DNA of 57,843 nucleotides, taken from contig URKJ01000031.1 in the NCBI GenBank assembly GCA_900548385.1, positions 1 through 57,843 on the forward strand, given 5' to 3'. Positions 33,326-41,421 of the stretch are shown piece after piece. This DNA comes from an uncultured bacterium (GTDB lineage Bacteria > Verrucomicrobiota > Lentisphaeria > Victivallales > UBA1829). Position numbers and translations under genes: made by a program. How positions within the stretch are numbered: position 1 is the stretch's first letter; every line of letters begins with the position of its first letter. The notes below the pieces were generated by a model that was not told the DNA's origin, did not search any database, and saw only the letters and a list, made by a program, of their open reading frames with translations.

Positions 33326-34498
33326 ATGAAAGTCACTGCGATCAAAACATTCATCTGCAACGCCTTCCGCACGAACTTCGTGTTTGTCAAGGTCGAAACC
33401 GATTCCGGACTCCACGGCTGGGGCGAGGCAACACTGGAATACAAGGAGCTGACGATTCAGGCGGCAATCCATGACCTGGAGTCGTACCTGATCGGCAAGG
33501 ATCCGCACAATATCGAGGCTTTCCGGCACGACTGTTACCGCGACGCCTACTGGCGCGGCGGCCCGGTCCTCATGAGTGCGCTCGCCGGAGTCGAGATGGC
33601 GCTTTGGGACATCAAGGGCAAAGCGCTCGGCGTTCCCTGCTATCAGCTTCTCGGCGGCAAGGTGCGCGATGCCGTTCCTATTTACGTCAACGGATGGTTT
33701 TCGCCCGCCAAAACGCCCGATGAGTTTGCGGAAAAGGCAAAGGAAGTCGCCGCGAAAAAATTTCTCGGCTGCAAATGGGACCCGTTCGGCAAGGCGTGGC
33801 AGCAGATTTCCAAGCATGACCTCAACAGAGCGATGGAGTGCATTGCAAAAGTCGCGGAAGTCGTCGGCGAGGATGTGCAGCTGCTGATTGAGGGACACGG
33901 ACGTTTTGACATTCCGACCGCCGTCAAGATCGGCCGCCGTCTGGAGGAATTCGATATTTTCTGGTTTGAAGAGCCGATTCCGCCGGATGACAAGGAGGGA
34001 ATGAAGCAGGTCAAGGACCGCGTCCGCGTCTCCATCGCGGCGGGCGAACGGCTGTACAACCGGTATGAATACCGCCAGTTCTTTGAACTCGGCTGTTCCG
34101 ATTATATCCAGCCGGATATTTCCCATGCCGGAGGATTGTTTGAAATGCGGATGCTCGGTGCGGAAGCGGAAGTGCGCCATATCGGATTCTGTCCTCACAA
34201 TCCGTCGGGGCCAGTTGCGAATGCAGCCACGCTTCAGCTTGCGGCGTGCGTGCCGAACTTCGTCATGCTGGAAATGATGATGACCGATGTTCCCTACCGT
34301 GCGGAGATCTGTGATGAGGATCTGACGATCAAAGCCGGAAAAATGGTGATACCGGACCGTCCCGGACTCGGCATTGACCTGAACGAAACCGAATTGCTCA
34401 AGCATCCGTATATCCGGACGGAACTGCGTCATTACCGCGGTGATCTGACCAACATCCGGCCGGTCGATGCCGTACCGTATTACATGATGGAGGATTAA
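33326..34498 (+). CDS. Enolase-superfamily sugar-acid dehydratase (mandelate racemase group)
   Basis: A 390-aa protein resembling D-galactonate dehydratase in layout. N-terminal capping domain (GLHGWGEATLEYKELTI, YWRGGPVLMSALAG) and C-terminal barrel. Catalytic His191 (GHGRF) and His291 (CPHNPSG) correspond to the DgoD pair. Metal ligands are Glu189, then FEEP at about 214-217 and AGER at about 241. The first ligand is Asp in E. coli DgoD but Glu here. Reaction: loss of water from an aldonic acid to give a 2-keto-3-deoxy acid. Third gene of an IclR operon. Confidence 0.9.
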   Translation: MKVTAIKTFICNAFRTNFVFVKVETDSGLHGWGEATLEYKELTIQAAIHDLESYLIGKDPHNIEAFRHDCYRDAYWRGGPVLMSALAGVEMALWDIKGKALGVPCYQLLGGKVRDAVPIYVNGWFSPAKTPDEFAEKAKEVAAKKFLGCKWDPFGKAWQQISKHDLNRAMECIAKVAEVVGEDVQLLIEGHGRFDIPTAVKIGRRLEEFDIFWFEEPIPPDDKEGMKQVKDRVRVSIAAGERLYNRYEYRQFFELGCSDYIQPDISHAGGLFEMRMLGAEAEVRHIGFCPHNPSGPVANAATLQLAACVPNFVMLEMMMTDVPYRAEICDEDLTIKAGKMVIPDRPGLGIDLNETELLKHPYIRTELRHYRGDLTNIRPVDAVPYYMMED

Positions 34499-34586
34499 AG
34501 TTCTTCCGTTCCGCCGTGAAGGGACGATTTGCAAACAGAATGATGGCGGTGTATATTACCAAAATCAACACCGTAAAGGGGCGCTT

Positions 34587-34967
34587 GTGAAACGACTCAT
34601 ACCATTCTTCTGTCTGCTGACCGTGATTTTCGCGGCGGCGCCCTTGTTTCATCCGGTTTCCGGGGGACATCCGGACTATGCTTCGCTGATCCGGATGTTT
34701 GAGGCGGAATGCCACGGTTTGCTGACCGGGGCGGATATCGCGGTATCCGATCTTTATTTTCTACCCGGCGGCGGTGCTCTCCGCGCTCTGAATTTGAAGC
34801 GCACGCCGCAGAATCCCGGTTTCCCGCCGCTTTTCGCGATTCTTTCCACTGCGGAAACAGTGGAGTGCTCTGCGGAATCTTCCGCCGGAGAATTCCGGTG
34901 CATGTTATTTCCCGAACTTATCCTGACCTCTGTATTTCCTGCCCGTGCCGGTCCACGGTTCCTCTGA
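34587..34967 (+). CDS. Small secreted hypothetical protein
   Basis: A 126-aa protein from a GTG at 34587 with AAAGGGG upstream. Residues 3-17 (RLIPFFCLLTVIFAAAP) form a Sec signal peptide. The rest is short and beta-rich, with two cysteines that could form a disulfide after export (one in AECHGLL, one in EFRCMLF). No family recognised. It is followed by a 103-base gap and the Ca2+ ATPase. Confidence 0.55.
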   Translation: MKRLIPFFCLLTVIFAAAPLFHPVSGGHPDYASLIRMFEAECHGLLTGADIAVSDLYFLPGGGALRALNLKRTPQNPGFPPLFAILSTAETVECSAESSAGEFRCMLFPELILTSVFPARAGPRFL

Positions 34968-35070
34968 ATCCGCTTATTTCAGAACATTCAGCAAACAGAA
35001 CCAGAACACAAAAAGCCGTTTTTCATGCCGGAGTGCATGATGGACGGACAAGGGAACGAAAACAACAATT

Positions 35071-37752
35071 ATGACTGCAAATTCTTCATGTACGGAAACA
35101 TGCCGCTATCAGGGCTTAACGGAAAACGAAGTCGCCGCCAGCCGGTCGGAGCACGGAGCCAATCTTTTGGAACCTGCCCGGGGAAAGACCGCCTGGCAGC
35201 TGTTCGCAGAAAAATTCCGGGATCCGGTTATCATCATTCTGATCTCCGCCGCGCTGATCTCCGCGTTTACGGGAGCAGTGATCGAGAGCATCGGTATCCT
35301 GCTGGCGGTTTTCCTTGCAACGGGAATCGCGTTTCTGAACGAATATCGGGCGGGGAAAGAGTTCGATATTCTGAACAGAGTCGACGATTCCACGCCGGTC
35401 AAGACTATTCGTTCCGGAGGTTTTGTATTTGTACCGAAGCAGGATCTGGTGGTCGGCGACGTGATTTTTGTGGAAACCGGCGAGGAAATTCCCGCGGATT
35501 CCAAAGTGCTGGAATCGGTCAACCTGCATGTTGACCAGTCCAAGTTCACGGGGGAACCGGAACCGGTCGCCAAAGCCGCTGCCGGAGAACCGGCGTTTGC
35601 GGACCTGGGGGAGGCTTCCTATGGACATGATCTTCTTCTACGCGGCTCCACCGTGCTGGAGGGAAATGCCTATGCGGAAATCATCGCCGTCGGGGGGAAA
35701 ACGGAGATCGGCAGGACCGCCGCAGCCGCTTCGGAAGTGACGGATCTTGTTACGCCGCTTCAAAAACAGCTGAACCGGCTGGGCAGACTGATTGCGGTTG
35801 TCGGCTCTTCGCTTTCGCTGTTTCTGCTGATCGTTCTGATTGTCCGTGCGGTTCTGAATGGAGAGCTCCCGGCGGATCTTGCCGCGTATGCTGATCTCAA
35901 GGTGATCGGTACCCTGCTCGGTTTCTTCATGATCGCGATCACGCTGATTGTGGTTGCGGTTCCGGAAGGACTGGCAATGAGTGTGACCCTGAGTCTTGCG
36001 TACAGTATGCGCCGCATGACGGCAAGTCAATGCCTGGTCCGTAAACTTCATGCCTGCGAAACGATCGGTGCGGCAACCGTGATCTGCACCGATAAGACCG
36101 GAACTTTGACAATGAATCAGATGCGCATCCGCGAACAGTTCTTTCCGTCTGTGGATCAGACCGGGGCCGGGGAAGGGAACCGGAAACTGGTTCAGGAGGC
36201 GTTTTGCGCGAATTCAACGGCGAATCTCAGTATTCAGGAAAATGAGGTTCAGGTCGTCGGCAATCCGACGGAAGGGGCTGCCCTGCTTGCTCTGCATGAG
36301 GAGGGGATTGCCTATACGGAGATCCGCAACGGATTCCGTCTGATCCGCCAGTATCCGTTCCGCACGGAAGTTAAAATGATGGGAACGCTCGGAGAATCGC
36401 CCGTTCTTGAAAAGGAGGTCCTGCACGTCAAGGGTGCGCCCGAAATCGTGTTGGCGAACTGTTCGTCATTCCGGGATGTTTCCGGCGTTCATCCGTTGAC
36501 CGATGAGGTCCGGAGCAGAGTCACGGCTGATTTTCTGGCTGCGCAGTCCGCAGGCTGCCGCACGCTGGCATTCGCATACCGGGAGTATGACGGCGAAGCA
36601 GCGGAACGGCTGACGGATCTTGCGGAAGAGCTGACCTATCTCGGCTTTATCAGCATTGCGGATCCGGTCCGCCCGGAAGTCCCCGCGGCGGTGGAAAGCT
36701 GCCGGAAAGCGGGGATTGACATCAAGATCGTGACAGGAGATACACCGGCAACGGCTGGTGAGATCGGCCGTCAGATCGGGCTCTGGCAGACGGACGCCGA
36801 CCGGGCGGACGGTGTACTGGAGGGACGCGAGTTTGATGCGCTGACCGAAAAAGAAACCCGTTCGCGTGTCGGTTCCCTGCACCTGATCGCGCGTGCCCGG
36901 CCGAATGACAAAATGAAGCTGGTGAAAGCTCTTCAGGCAAACGGGGAGGTGGTGGCTGTAACCGGAGACGGAACCAATGACGCTCCGGCGCTGAATTATG
37001 CGGATGTGGGGATTTCCATGGGGAAAGCGGGAACCGCCATCGCACGGGAGGCGTCGGACATCATTCTGCTTGATGATTCATTCGGAACGATTGCAAAAGC
37101 TGTTCTGTGGGGACGTTCGCTTTATCTGAATATCCAGCGGTTCATCATGTTTCAGCTGACAATCAATGTGGCGGCGGTCGCCATTGCACTGCTCGGCCCG
37201 TTCATCGGTGTGGAACTGCCGCTGACCGTGATTCAAATGCTGTGGATCAATCTGATCATGGATACTCTGGCGGCGTTGGCTCTGGCAACAGAACCGCCGA
37301 ATCCGGAAGTCATGAATCATCCGCCGCGCAGTCCGCGTGCGTTTATCGTCACTCCGGCAATGGCGTGGAATATTTTCGGAACAGCCGGATTTGTTTTGGT
37401 CTGTGTTGTCGGTTTTATTTTCTTCTCCCGTTCCGCCGGACAGGAGGGAAGTCTTGAAATGCTGACGCTTCTGTTTACCGGATTCGTTCTGCTTCAATTC
37501 TGGAACTTGCTGAATATCAAGTGCTTCGGATCAAACCGCTCCATCTTTTCCCGGCTGGGCGAAAATCCGACTTATTGGCTGATCGCGCTGGGGATTCTTG
37601 CCGGGCAATTCCTGATCGTTCAGTTCGGCGGACGGGTTTTCCGTACCGTTCCGCTCGGTGTGATGCAATGGATCGCGTTGCTTGCCGGGACTTCCGTGAT
37701 TCTGTGGGCGGGCGAGCTGATCCGTCTTTTTCACCGTTTGCGGCAACGGTAA
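35071..37752 (+). CDS. PMCA/SERCA-type calcium P-type ATPase
   Basis: A 893-aa ion pump. Phosphorylation motif CTDKTGTLTMN at about residue 339-349, hinge TGDGTNDAPAL at about 630-640, the A-domain TGE region (KFTGEPEPV) at about 167-175, and membrane segment PEGLAMSVTL. M6 carries WINLIMDTLAALALATEPP, the pattern of type IIB Ca2+ pumps. Starts at ATG 35071; the longer frame to 35025 adds only noncoding-like sequence. Expels Ca2+ (or Mn2+) from the cytoplasm using ATP. Alone on its strand with a bidirectional terminator after it. Confidence 0.95.
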   Translation: MTANSSCTETCRYQGLTENEVAASRSEHGANLLEPARGKTAWQLFAEKFRDPVIIILISAALISAFTGAVIESIGILLAVFLATGIAFLNEYRAGKEFDILNRVDDSTPVKTIRSGGFVFVPKQDLVVGDVIFVETGEEIPADSKVLESVNLHVDQSKFTGEPEPVAKAAAGEPAFADLGEASYGHDLLLRGSTVLEGNAYAEIIAVGGKTEIGRTAAAASEVTDLVTPLQKQLNRLGRLIAVVGSSLSLFLLIVLIVRAVLNGELPADLAAYADLKVIGTLLGFFMIAITLIVVAVPEGLAMSVTLSLAYSMRRMTASQCLVRKLHACETIGAATVICTDKTGTLTMNQMRIREQFFPSVDQTGAGEGNRKLVQEAFCANSTANLSIQENEVQVVGNPTEGAALLALHEEGIAYTEIRNGFRLIRQYPFRTEVKMMGTLGESPVLEKEVLHVKGAPEIVLANCSSFRDVSGVHPLTDEVRSRVTADFLAAQSAGCRTLAFAYREYDGEAAERLTDLAEELTYLGFISIADPVRPEVPAAVESCRKAGIDIKIVTGDTPATAGEIGRQIGLWQTDADRADGVLEGREFDALTEKETRSRVGSLHLIARARPNDKMKLVKALQANGEVVAVTGDGTNDAPALNYADVGISMGKAGTAIAREASDIILLDDSFGTIAKAVLWGRSLYLNIQRFIMFQLTINVAAVAIALLGPFIGVELPLTVIQMLWINLIMDTLAALALATEPPNPEVMNHPPRSPRAFIVTPAMAWNIFGTAGFVLVCVVGFIFFSRSAGQEGSLEMLTLLFTGFVLLQFWNLLNIKCFGSNRSIFSRLGENPTYWLIALGILAGQFLIVQFGGRVFRTVPLGVMQWIALLAGTSVILWAGELIRLFHRLRQR

Positions 37753-37761
37753 CCGGAACAG

Positions 37762-37805
37762 AAAAAAGCTCCGGGAAAACACATGAGCTTCTCCGGAGCT
37801 TTTTT
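37762..37805. terminator. Bidirectional intrinsic terminator
   Basis: AAAAAAGCTCCGG (37762-37774) pairs with CCGGAGCTTTTTT (37793-37805) around an 18-base loop, with T-run on both strands. It lies between the convergent Ca2+ ATPase and DUF6786 genes. Confidence 0.85.
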
Positions 37806-37822
37806 GTTGATGGACGATTTGA

Positions 37823-39034
37823 TTATTGACCGATCTCCGCGATCGTCACTCCCAGCGTTTTCAATGCGATCTTGTCCAGATCCTCGGTTGCTCCTGAAAA
37901 ATGGAATGTGCTGTGTTCGTGCAGAATGGATTCGCCGTTTTTCAGAAATGCGGCGGGCGAGGAGGATTCCAGTTCATAGAACGGACCCATTTTTTCAAGG
38001 CCGGGCCCTGGAATTCCGTCGTTGTAGGCGTTGACCACATCGCCGTTGTAGGGATCCTGCTGTTTTTCCCAGGCGGCATTGACATAATCCGCGTCCCCGG
38101 CGGGGAGCGTGTATTTGACGATTGTCAGGATATTGTTTTCCGCATCGTAACTGCCGAGAAATTCTTTGGCGCGTTTCTTGTTGAGTCCGATTTTACCGCG
38201 GCTGTCGCCATCCGCACAGAAGTAAAGAACGCCTTTTTCCGGATTGACGGTCAGACGTTCCGCCGGGATTTTGCCGAAATAATCGTCTTTGACGATCACA
38301 CCGTCCGCGTCTTTGCGGAACGGAATCACGATCGTTGTTTTCGGTGAGGGTTTGAACATGCCGAGCATCCAGATGGAAACTGCGCCTGTTTCACGGGTCC
38401 AGGCGTCTCCCTGATTGATCAGCCGGTTGGCAGTGGTGTAGCCGACGGAACGGATGGAAGCTCCGGCGAGGTCAACCCCAAGCGCTTTGCCGATCTCCTG
38501 TTCATTCAGCAGAACGATCCGGCGTTCCAGACGGATCCGGCGTTTTGTCCCGCTCCAGGTTTCCGGTTCAAACGAGGCTTCCAGCGAAACTTCCCGGTCG
38601 CCGTCCCGGTCGGTCACTGTCCATGGAATCGTGTCGAATATCGCGGGAACCTGCCAGTTTTCAAAAACGTATTCAGCGCCTTTCGGAAAATAGAAGCTGA
38701 ACTGTCCGCCTTCGGGACCGAGCCAGAAACGGTCTTCACCGCCGTAAGCGTTGATGTGGGGAGTCTGCCTGCCGGATTCGATCAACTTGTAATTGATCCA
38801 TCCGCAGCTGAAACCGTCATCGCCGCCCATTGTGCTGGTCATGACCCGTCCCTGATATTTCGGGGAGAGCACGAGTCTGGCGCCGGATTCGTTTTTCAGG
38901 ACGATGGGGCGGACGTCATGCTCACGGAGAAACTTGACGTCTTCAAGGAAATTATTTTCTTTCATGGTGGTGCATCCTGTTAAAAGGGTTAGAGTTCCGC
39001 ACAGCAGAAAGGAGAGAGGCAGGATTTGTCTCAT
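37823..39034 (-). CDS. DUF6786-type lipoprotein
   Basis: A 403-aa protein. Signal peptide with lipobox LLTGC (about residues 17-21), so a lipid-anchored extracytoplasmic protein. The body carries a galactose-mutarotase-like beta pattern (GRVMTSTMGG, GGEDRFWLGPEGGQFSFYF) that I associate with DUF6786. Such proteins may bind or modify carbohydrates. Its start overlaps the NudC stop by four bases (ATGA), so they are expressed together, which is an odd pairing. Confidence 0.8.
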   Translation of the reverse strand: MRQILPLSFLLCGTLTLLTGCTTMKENNFLEDVKFLREHDVRPIVLKNESGARLVLSPKYQGRVMTSTMGGDDGFSCGWINYKLIESGRQTPHINAYGGEDRFWLGPEGGQFSFYFPKGAEYVFENWQVPAIFDTIPWTVTDRDGDREVSLEASFEPETWSGTKRRIRLERRIVLLNEQEIGKALGVDLAGASIRSVGYTTANRLINQGDAWTRETGAVSIWMLGMFKPSPKTTIVIPFRKDADGVIVKDDYFGKIPAERLTVNPEKGVLYFCADGDSRGKIGLNKKRAKEFLGSYDAENNILTIVKYTLPAGDADYVNAAWEKQQDPYNGDVVNAYNDGIPGPGLEKMGPFYELESSSPAAFLKNGESILHEHSTFHFSGATEDLDKIALKTLGVTIAEIGQ

Positions 39035-39873
39035 ACGGACTCCCTTCTCATGCAGTTCTGTTCAAAATCCTCAATAATCCGCCGTGCGATGCTGCCTTTG
39101 GGCGGAATCTTCGGCAGGGCTCCGGCACGGAACCAGCCAAGGGTCTCCAGTTCCGTGCCGTCCGGGTGTGCTTCGCCGGAAACGTAATCGGCATAGAAAC
39201 CGAGCATCAGCGAATTGGGGAACGGCCAGCACTGACTGGAAAAATACCGGATGTTTCCAACTGTCACGCCGGTTTCTTCCATGATTTCACGGGCGATTGC
39301 TTCTTCGATATTTTCTCCTGCTTCCACGAATCCCGCGATCAGTCCGTGGATCTCCGGCAGAAAGTTGCGGTTGTGTGCCAACAGAATTTCGTCGCCGCGG
39401 GTGACTGCGACGATTACCGCAGGCGCCAGCTGCGGATAGAACCGTTCCCCGCAGGAGGGACAGACCAAAGCTATGTCACTGTGCGATTCGCTGAGTTTTT
39501 CTCCGCAATGTCCGCAGAAACGGTGTTGTCTGCGCCAGTGCAGCAGCTCTTTTGCGCGGCATCCGGCGGAAAACGCGGAGTCGCGCAGAAAACCGACCGC
39601 ATGGCGGACCGCGACTTTCTGCACAGGCTCCGGCGGCGGTTCCGGCAGTTCGGCTAGATCCACCGCATAGCATGGCCGGCCGTTGCGCAGGCCGATGCTC
39701 AGCGCTGAAGAAATATTCAGATATTCCAGTTCGGCGGTACGCGGAAATTCATATTGATCGTTATCGGAACGCAGCAGCATATCGCGTCCGCAGAACACGA
39801 TCAGCTCCGCATCGGGGTGCTTTCTCCATTCCGGCGTATAGACGGGTGAGGGATCCGGTATGAATGTCGACAT
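39031..39873 (-). CDS. nudC: NADH pyrophosphatase (NudC)
   Basis: A 280-aa Nudix enzyme. A zinc ribbon (CGHCGEKL and CPSCGERFYP) precedes the Nudix box (GFVEAGENIEEAIAREIMEE, about 191-210) and the NudC hallmark SQCWPFPNS (usually SQPWPFP). It hydrolyses NADH or decaps NAD-RNA. The starting methionine at 39873 is followed by STFIPDP. First gene of a two-gene operon with the DUF6786 lipoprotein. Confidence 0.93.
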   Translation of the reverse strand: MSTFIPDPSPVYTPEWRKHPDAELIVFCGRDMLLRSDNDQYEFPRTAELEYLNISSALSIGLRNGRPCYAVDLAELPEPPPEPVQKVAVRHAVGFLRDSAFSAGCRAKELLHWRRQHRFCGHCGEKLSESHSDIALVCPSCGERFYPQLAPAVIVAVTRGDEILLAHNRNFLPEIHGLIAGFVEAGENIEEAIAREIMEETGVTVGNIRYFSSQCWPFPNSLMLGFYADYVSGEAHPDGTELETLGWFRAGALPKIPPKGSIARRIIEDFEQNCMRRESV

Positions 39874-40140
39874 TCCTGCAACAGCTCCTTTGTCTTGATT
39901 GCTTTGGAATAATATAACATCATTTTTCCGTTCAACAAATCAAAAAGGAAAAAATCGGCAAGAAAGAGAGGTAAAACGTCCCGAAGAAAAACTATTGGAA
40001 TGTTCATTGCCGGGTGCTGTCCGGAAATCCGGCTGACGGAATATTTGAGCGGTCCGGGATGTTCATTAATTTCATAAAGAGCGATTTGAATTCCCTGTAT
40101 TCCGTGTTAAATTATTCTTTTCAGCAAAAAGGGCAGAAGT

Positions 40141-41361
40141 ATGATCAACTGGAAACGCAATCTCTTTTTTGTCTGGCTTTCCCAGATTCTTGCTTTGGCG
40201 GGATTCGGATCGGTGATACCGTTTATTCCGCTTTATATGCGCAATGTTCTTGGTGTGATGGACGATGGCGAGCGCGGGCTCTGGGTTTCCGCGTTTTATT
40301 TCGGCGGACAGCTCAGTTTCTGTATATCCATGCCGATCTGGGGGGCGCTTGCCGACCGTTTCGGACGGCGGGTGATGCTTCTGCGGGCGAATCTGGTTAC
40401 AGCGTTGCTGTTTCCTTTAATGGCGTATGTGCCGAGCGTGGGATGGCTGGTTGCGATCCGGTTCATCATGTCGATCTTTTCCGGAACCGTCAACGCCGCA
40501 CAGACGCTTGTCGGCAGTACGACGCCGGAGGAACACCAGGGGTTCGCACTCGGCGCTCTCAGTTCCGCGCTTTGGAGCGGACACATGATCGGTTACATGG
40601 CAGGCGGGCTTATTGTCGACCGTTTCGGGTATACTCCCGCTTTTTTCTCCGGCGGCAGCATGCTGCTGGCTGCAGGGTTGATTGTGCTGTTCTTCGTTAA
40701 GGACGATTTTGTTCCCCGTCCGGTTGCCCTGCCTCGTGCCCGAAAAACGAAAGAGCCGTTTTCCCTGCGGAAACTGTTTCCGGATTTCGGACGGGTGATC
40801 TGGACCATTCTGTTCCTGTTTATTTTCCTCGGATTCGTCCGGAAATTCGATGATCCGTTTATTGCAATCCAGGTGGAGCTGATTCACGGACCCGACCGCG
40901 CCGCATTCTGGACGGGAATCATCTGTGCCGGCGCCGCGATCTCCGGAGTCTTTTCCGGTATCGTGCTCGGCTGGCTCTGCGATCGTTTTTCGCCGGAAAA
41001 GATCGCGATTCCCGCAGCGCTTCTTTCCGGTCTGCTGATGATCCCGCAGGGACTGGCGGCGAATCTGTGGGTGTTCGGCGGGGCGCGTTTTCTGAATTAT
41101 TTCTTTGCAGGCGGACTCGATCCCGTGTTTCTGACGCTCATGTCGCGGGTGACTCCGCAGGAAAAACGCGGTTCCGTGTTCGGCTGGGGCGCGAGTGCGA
41201 AAGTCGGCGGATCGCTGTTCAGCTCTCTGTGCGGCGGATTCATTATCTATTACTTCGGGGTCCGCTGGATCTTTTATATCGGCGGAATCCTGATGCTGTG
41301 CCTGATTCCGCTGATCGGTACGCTTCCGAGGGAAGTTCTGAATTCCGGAAAAAATAAATAA
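40141..41361 (+). CDS. MFS transporter
   Basis: A 406-aa protein with about twelve membrane helices. The loop 2-3 motif is ALADRFGRRVMLLRAN (about 63-78), with a second-half copy GWLCDRFSPEKIAIP at about 279-293. It resembles TetA/multidrug exporters with an early SVIPFIPLYMRN. AAAAGGGCAGAAGT upstream gives the ribosome binding site. Substrate unknown. Divergent from nudC across a 267-base gap in which I see no clear operator. Confidence 0.9.
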   Translation: MINWKRNLFFVWLSQILALAGFGSVIPFIPLYMRNVLGVMDDGERGLWVSAFYFGGQLSFCISMPIWGALADRFGRRVMLLRANLVTALLFPLMAYVPSVGWLVAIRFIMSIFSGTVNAAQTLVGSTTPEEHQGFALGALSSALWSGHMIGYMAGGLIVDRFGYTPAFFSGGSMLLAAGLIVLFFVKDDFVPRPVALPRARKTKEPFSLRKLFPDFGRVIWTILFLFIFLGFVRKFDDPFIAIQVELIHGPDRAAFWTGIICAGAAISGVFSGIVLGWLCDRFSPEKIAIPAALLSGLLMIPQGLAANLWVFGGARFLNYFFAGGLDPVFLTLMSRVTPQEKRGSVFGWGASAKVGGSLFSSLCGGFIIYYFGVRWIFYIGGILMLCLIPLIGTLPREVLNSGKNK

Positions 41362-41366
41362 AAAAC

Positions 41367-41396
41367 GGACGTACCAGAAAAAAAACGGATACGTCC
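41367..41396 (-). terminator. Intrinsic terminator of the DUF5054 gene
   Basis: GGACGTA (41367-41373) and TACGTCC (41390-41396) pair across a 16-base loop. Read on the minus strand, a T-run (GTTTTTTATTT) follows the stem, so it ends the leftward transcript 26 bases after the stop. Confidence 0.65.
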
Positions 41397-41421
41397 ATGT
41401 GAAAAGTTTATTGCGGAAGTG

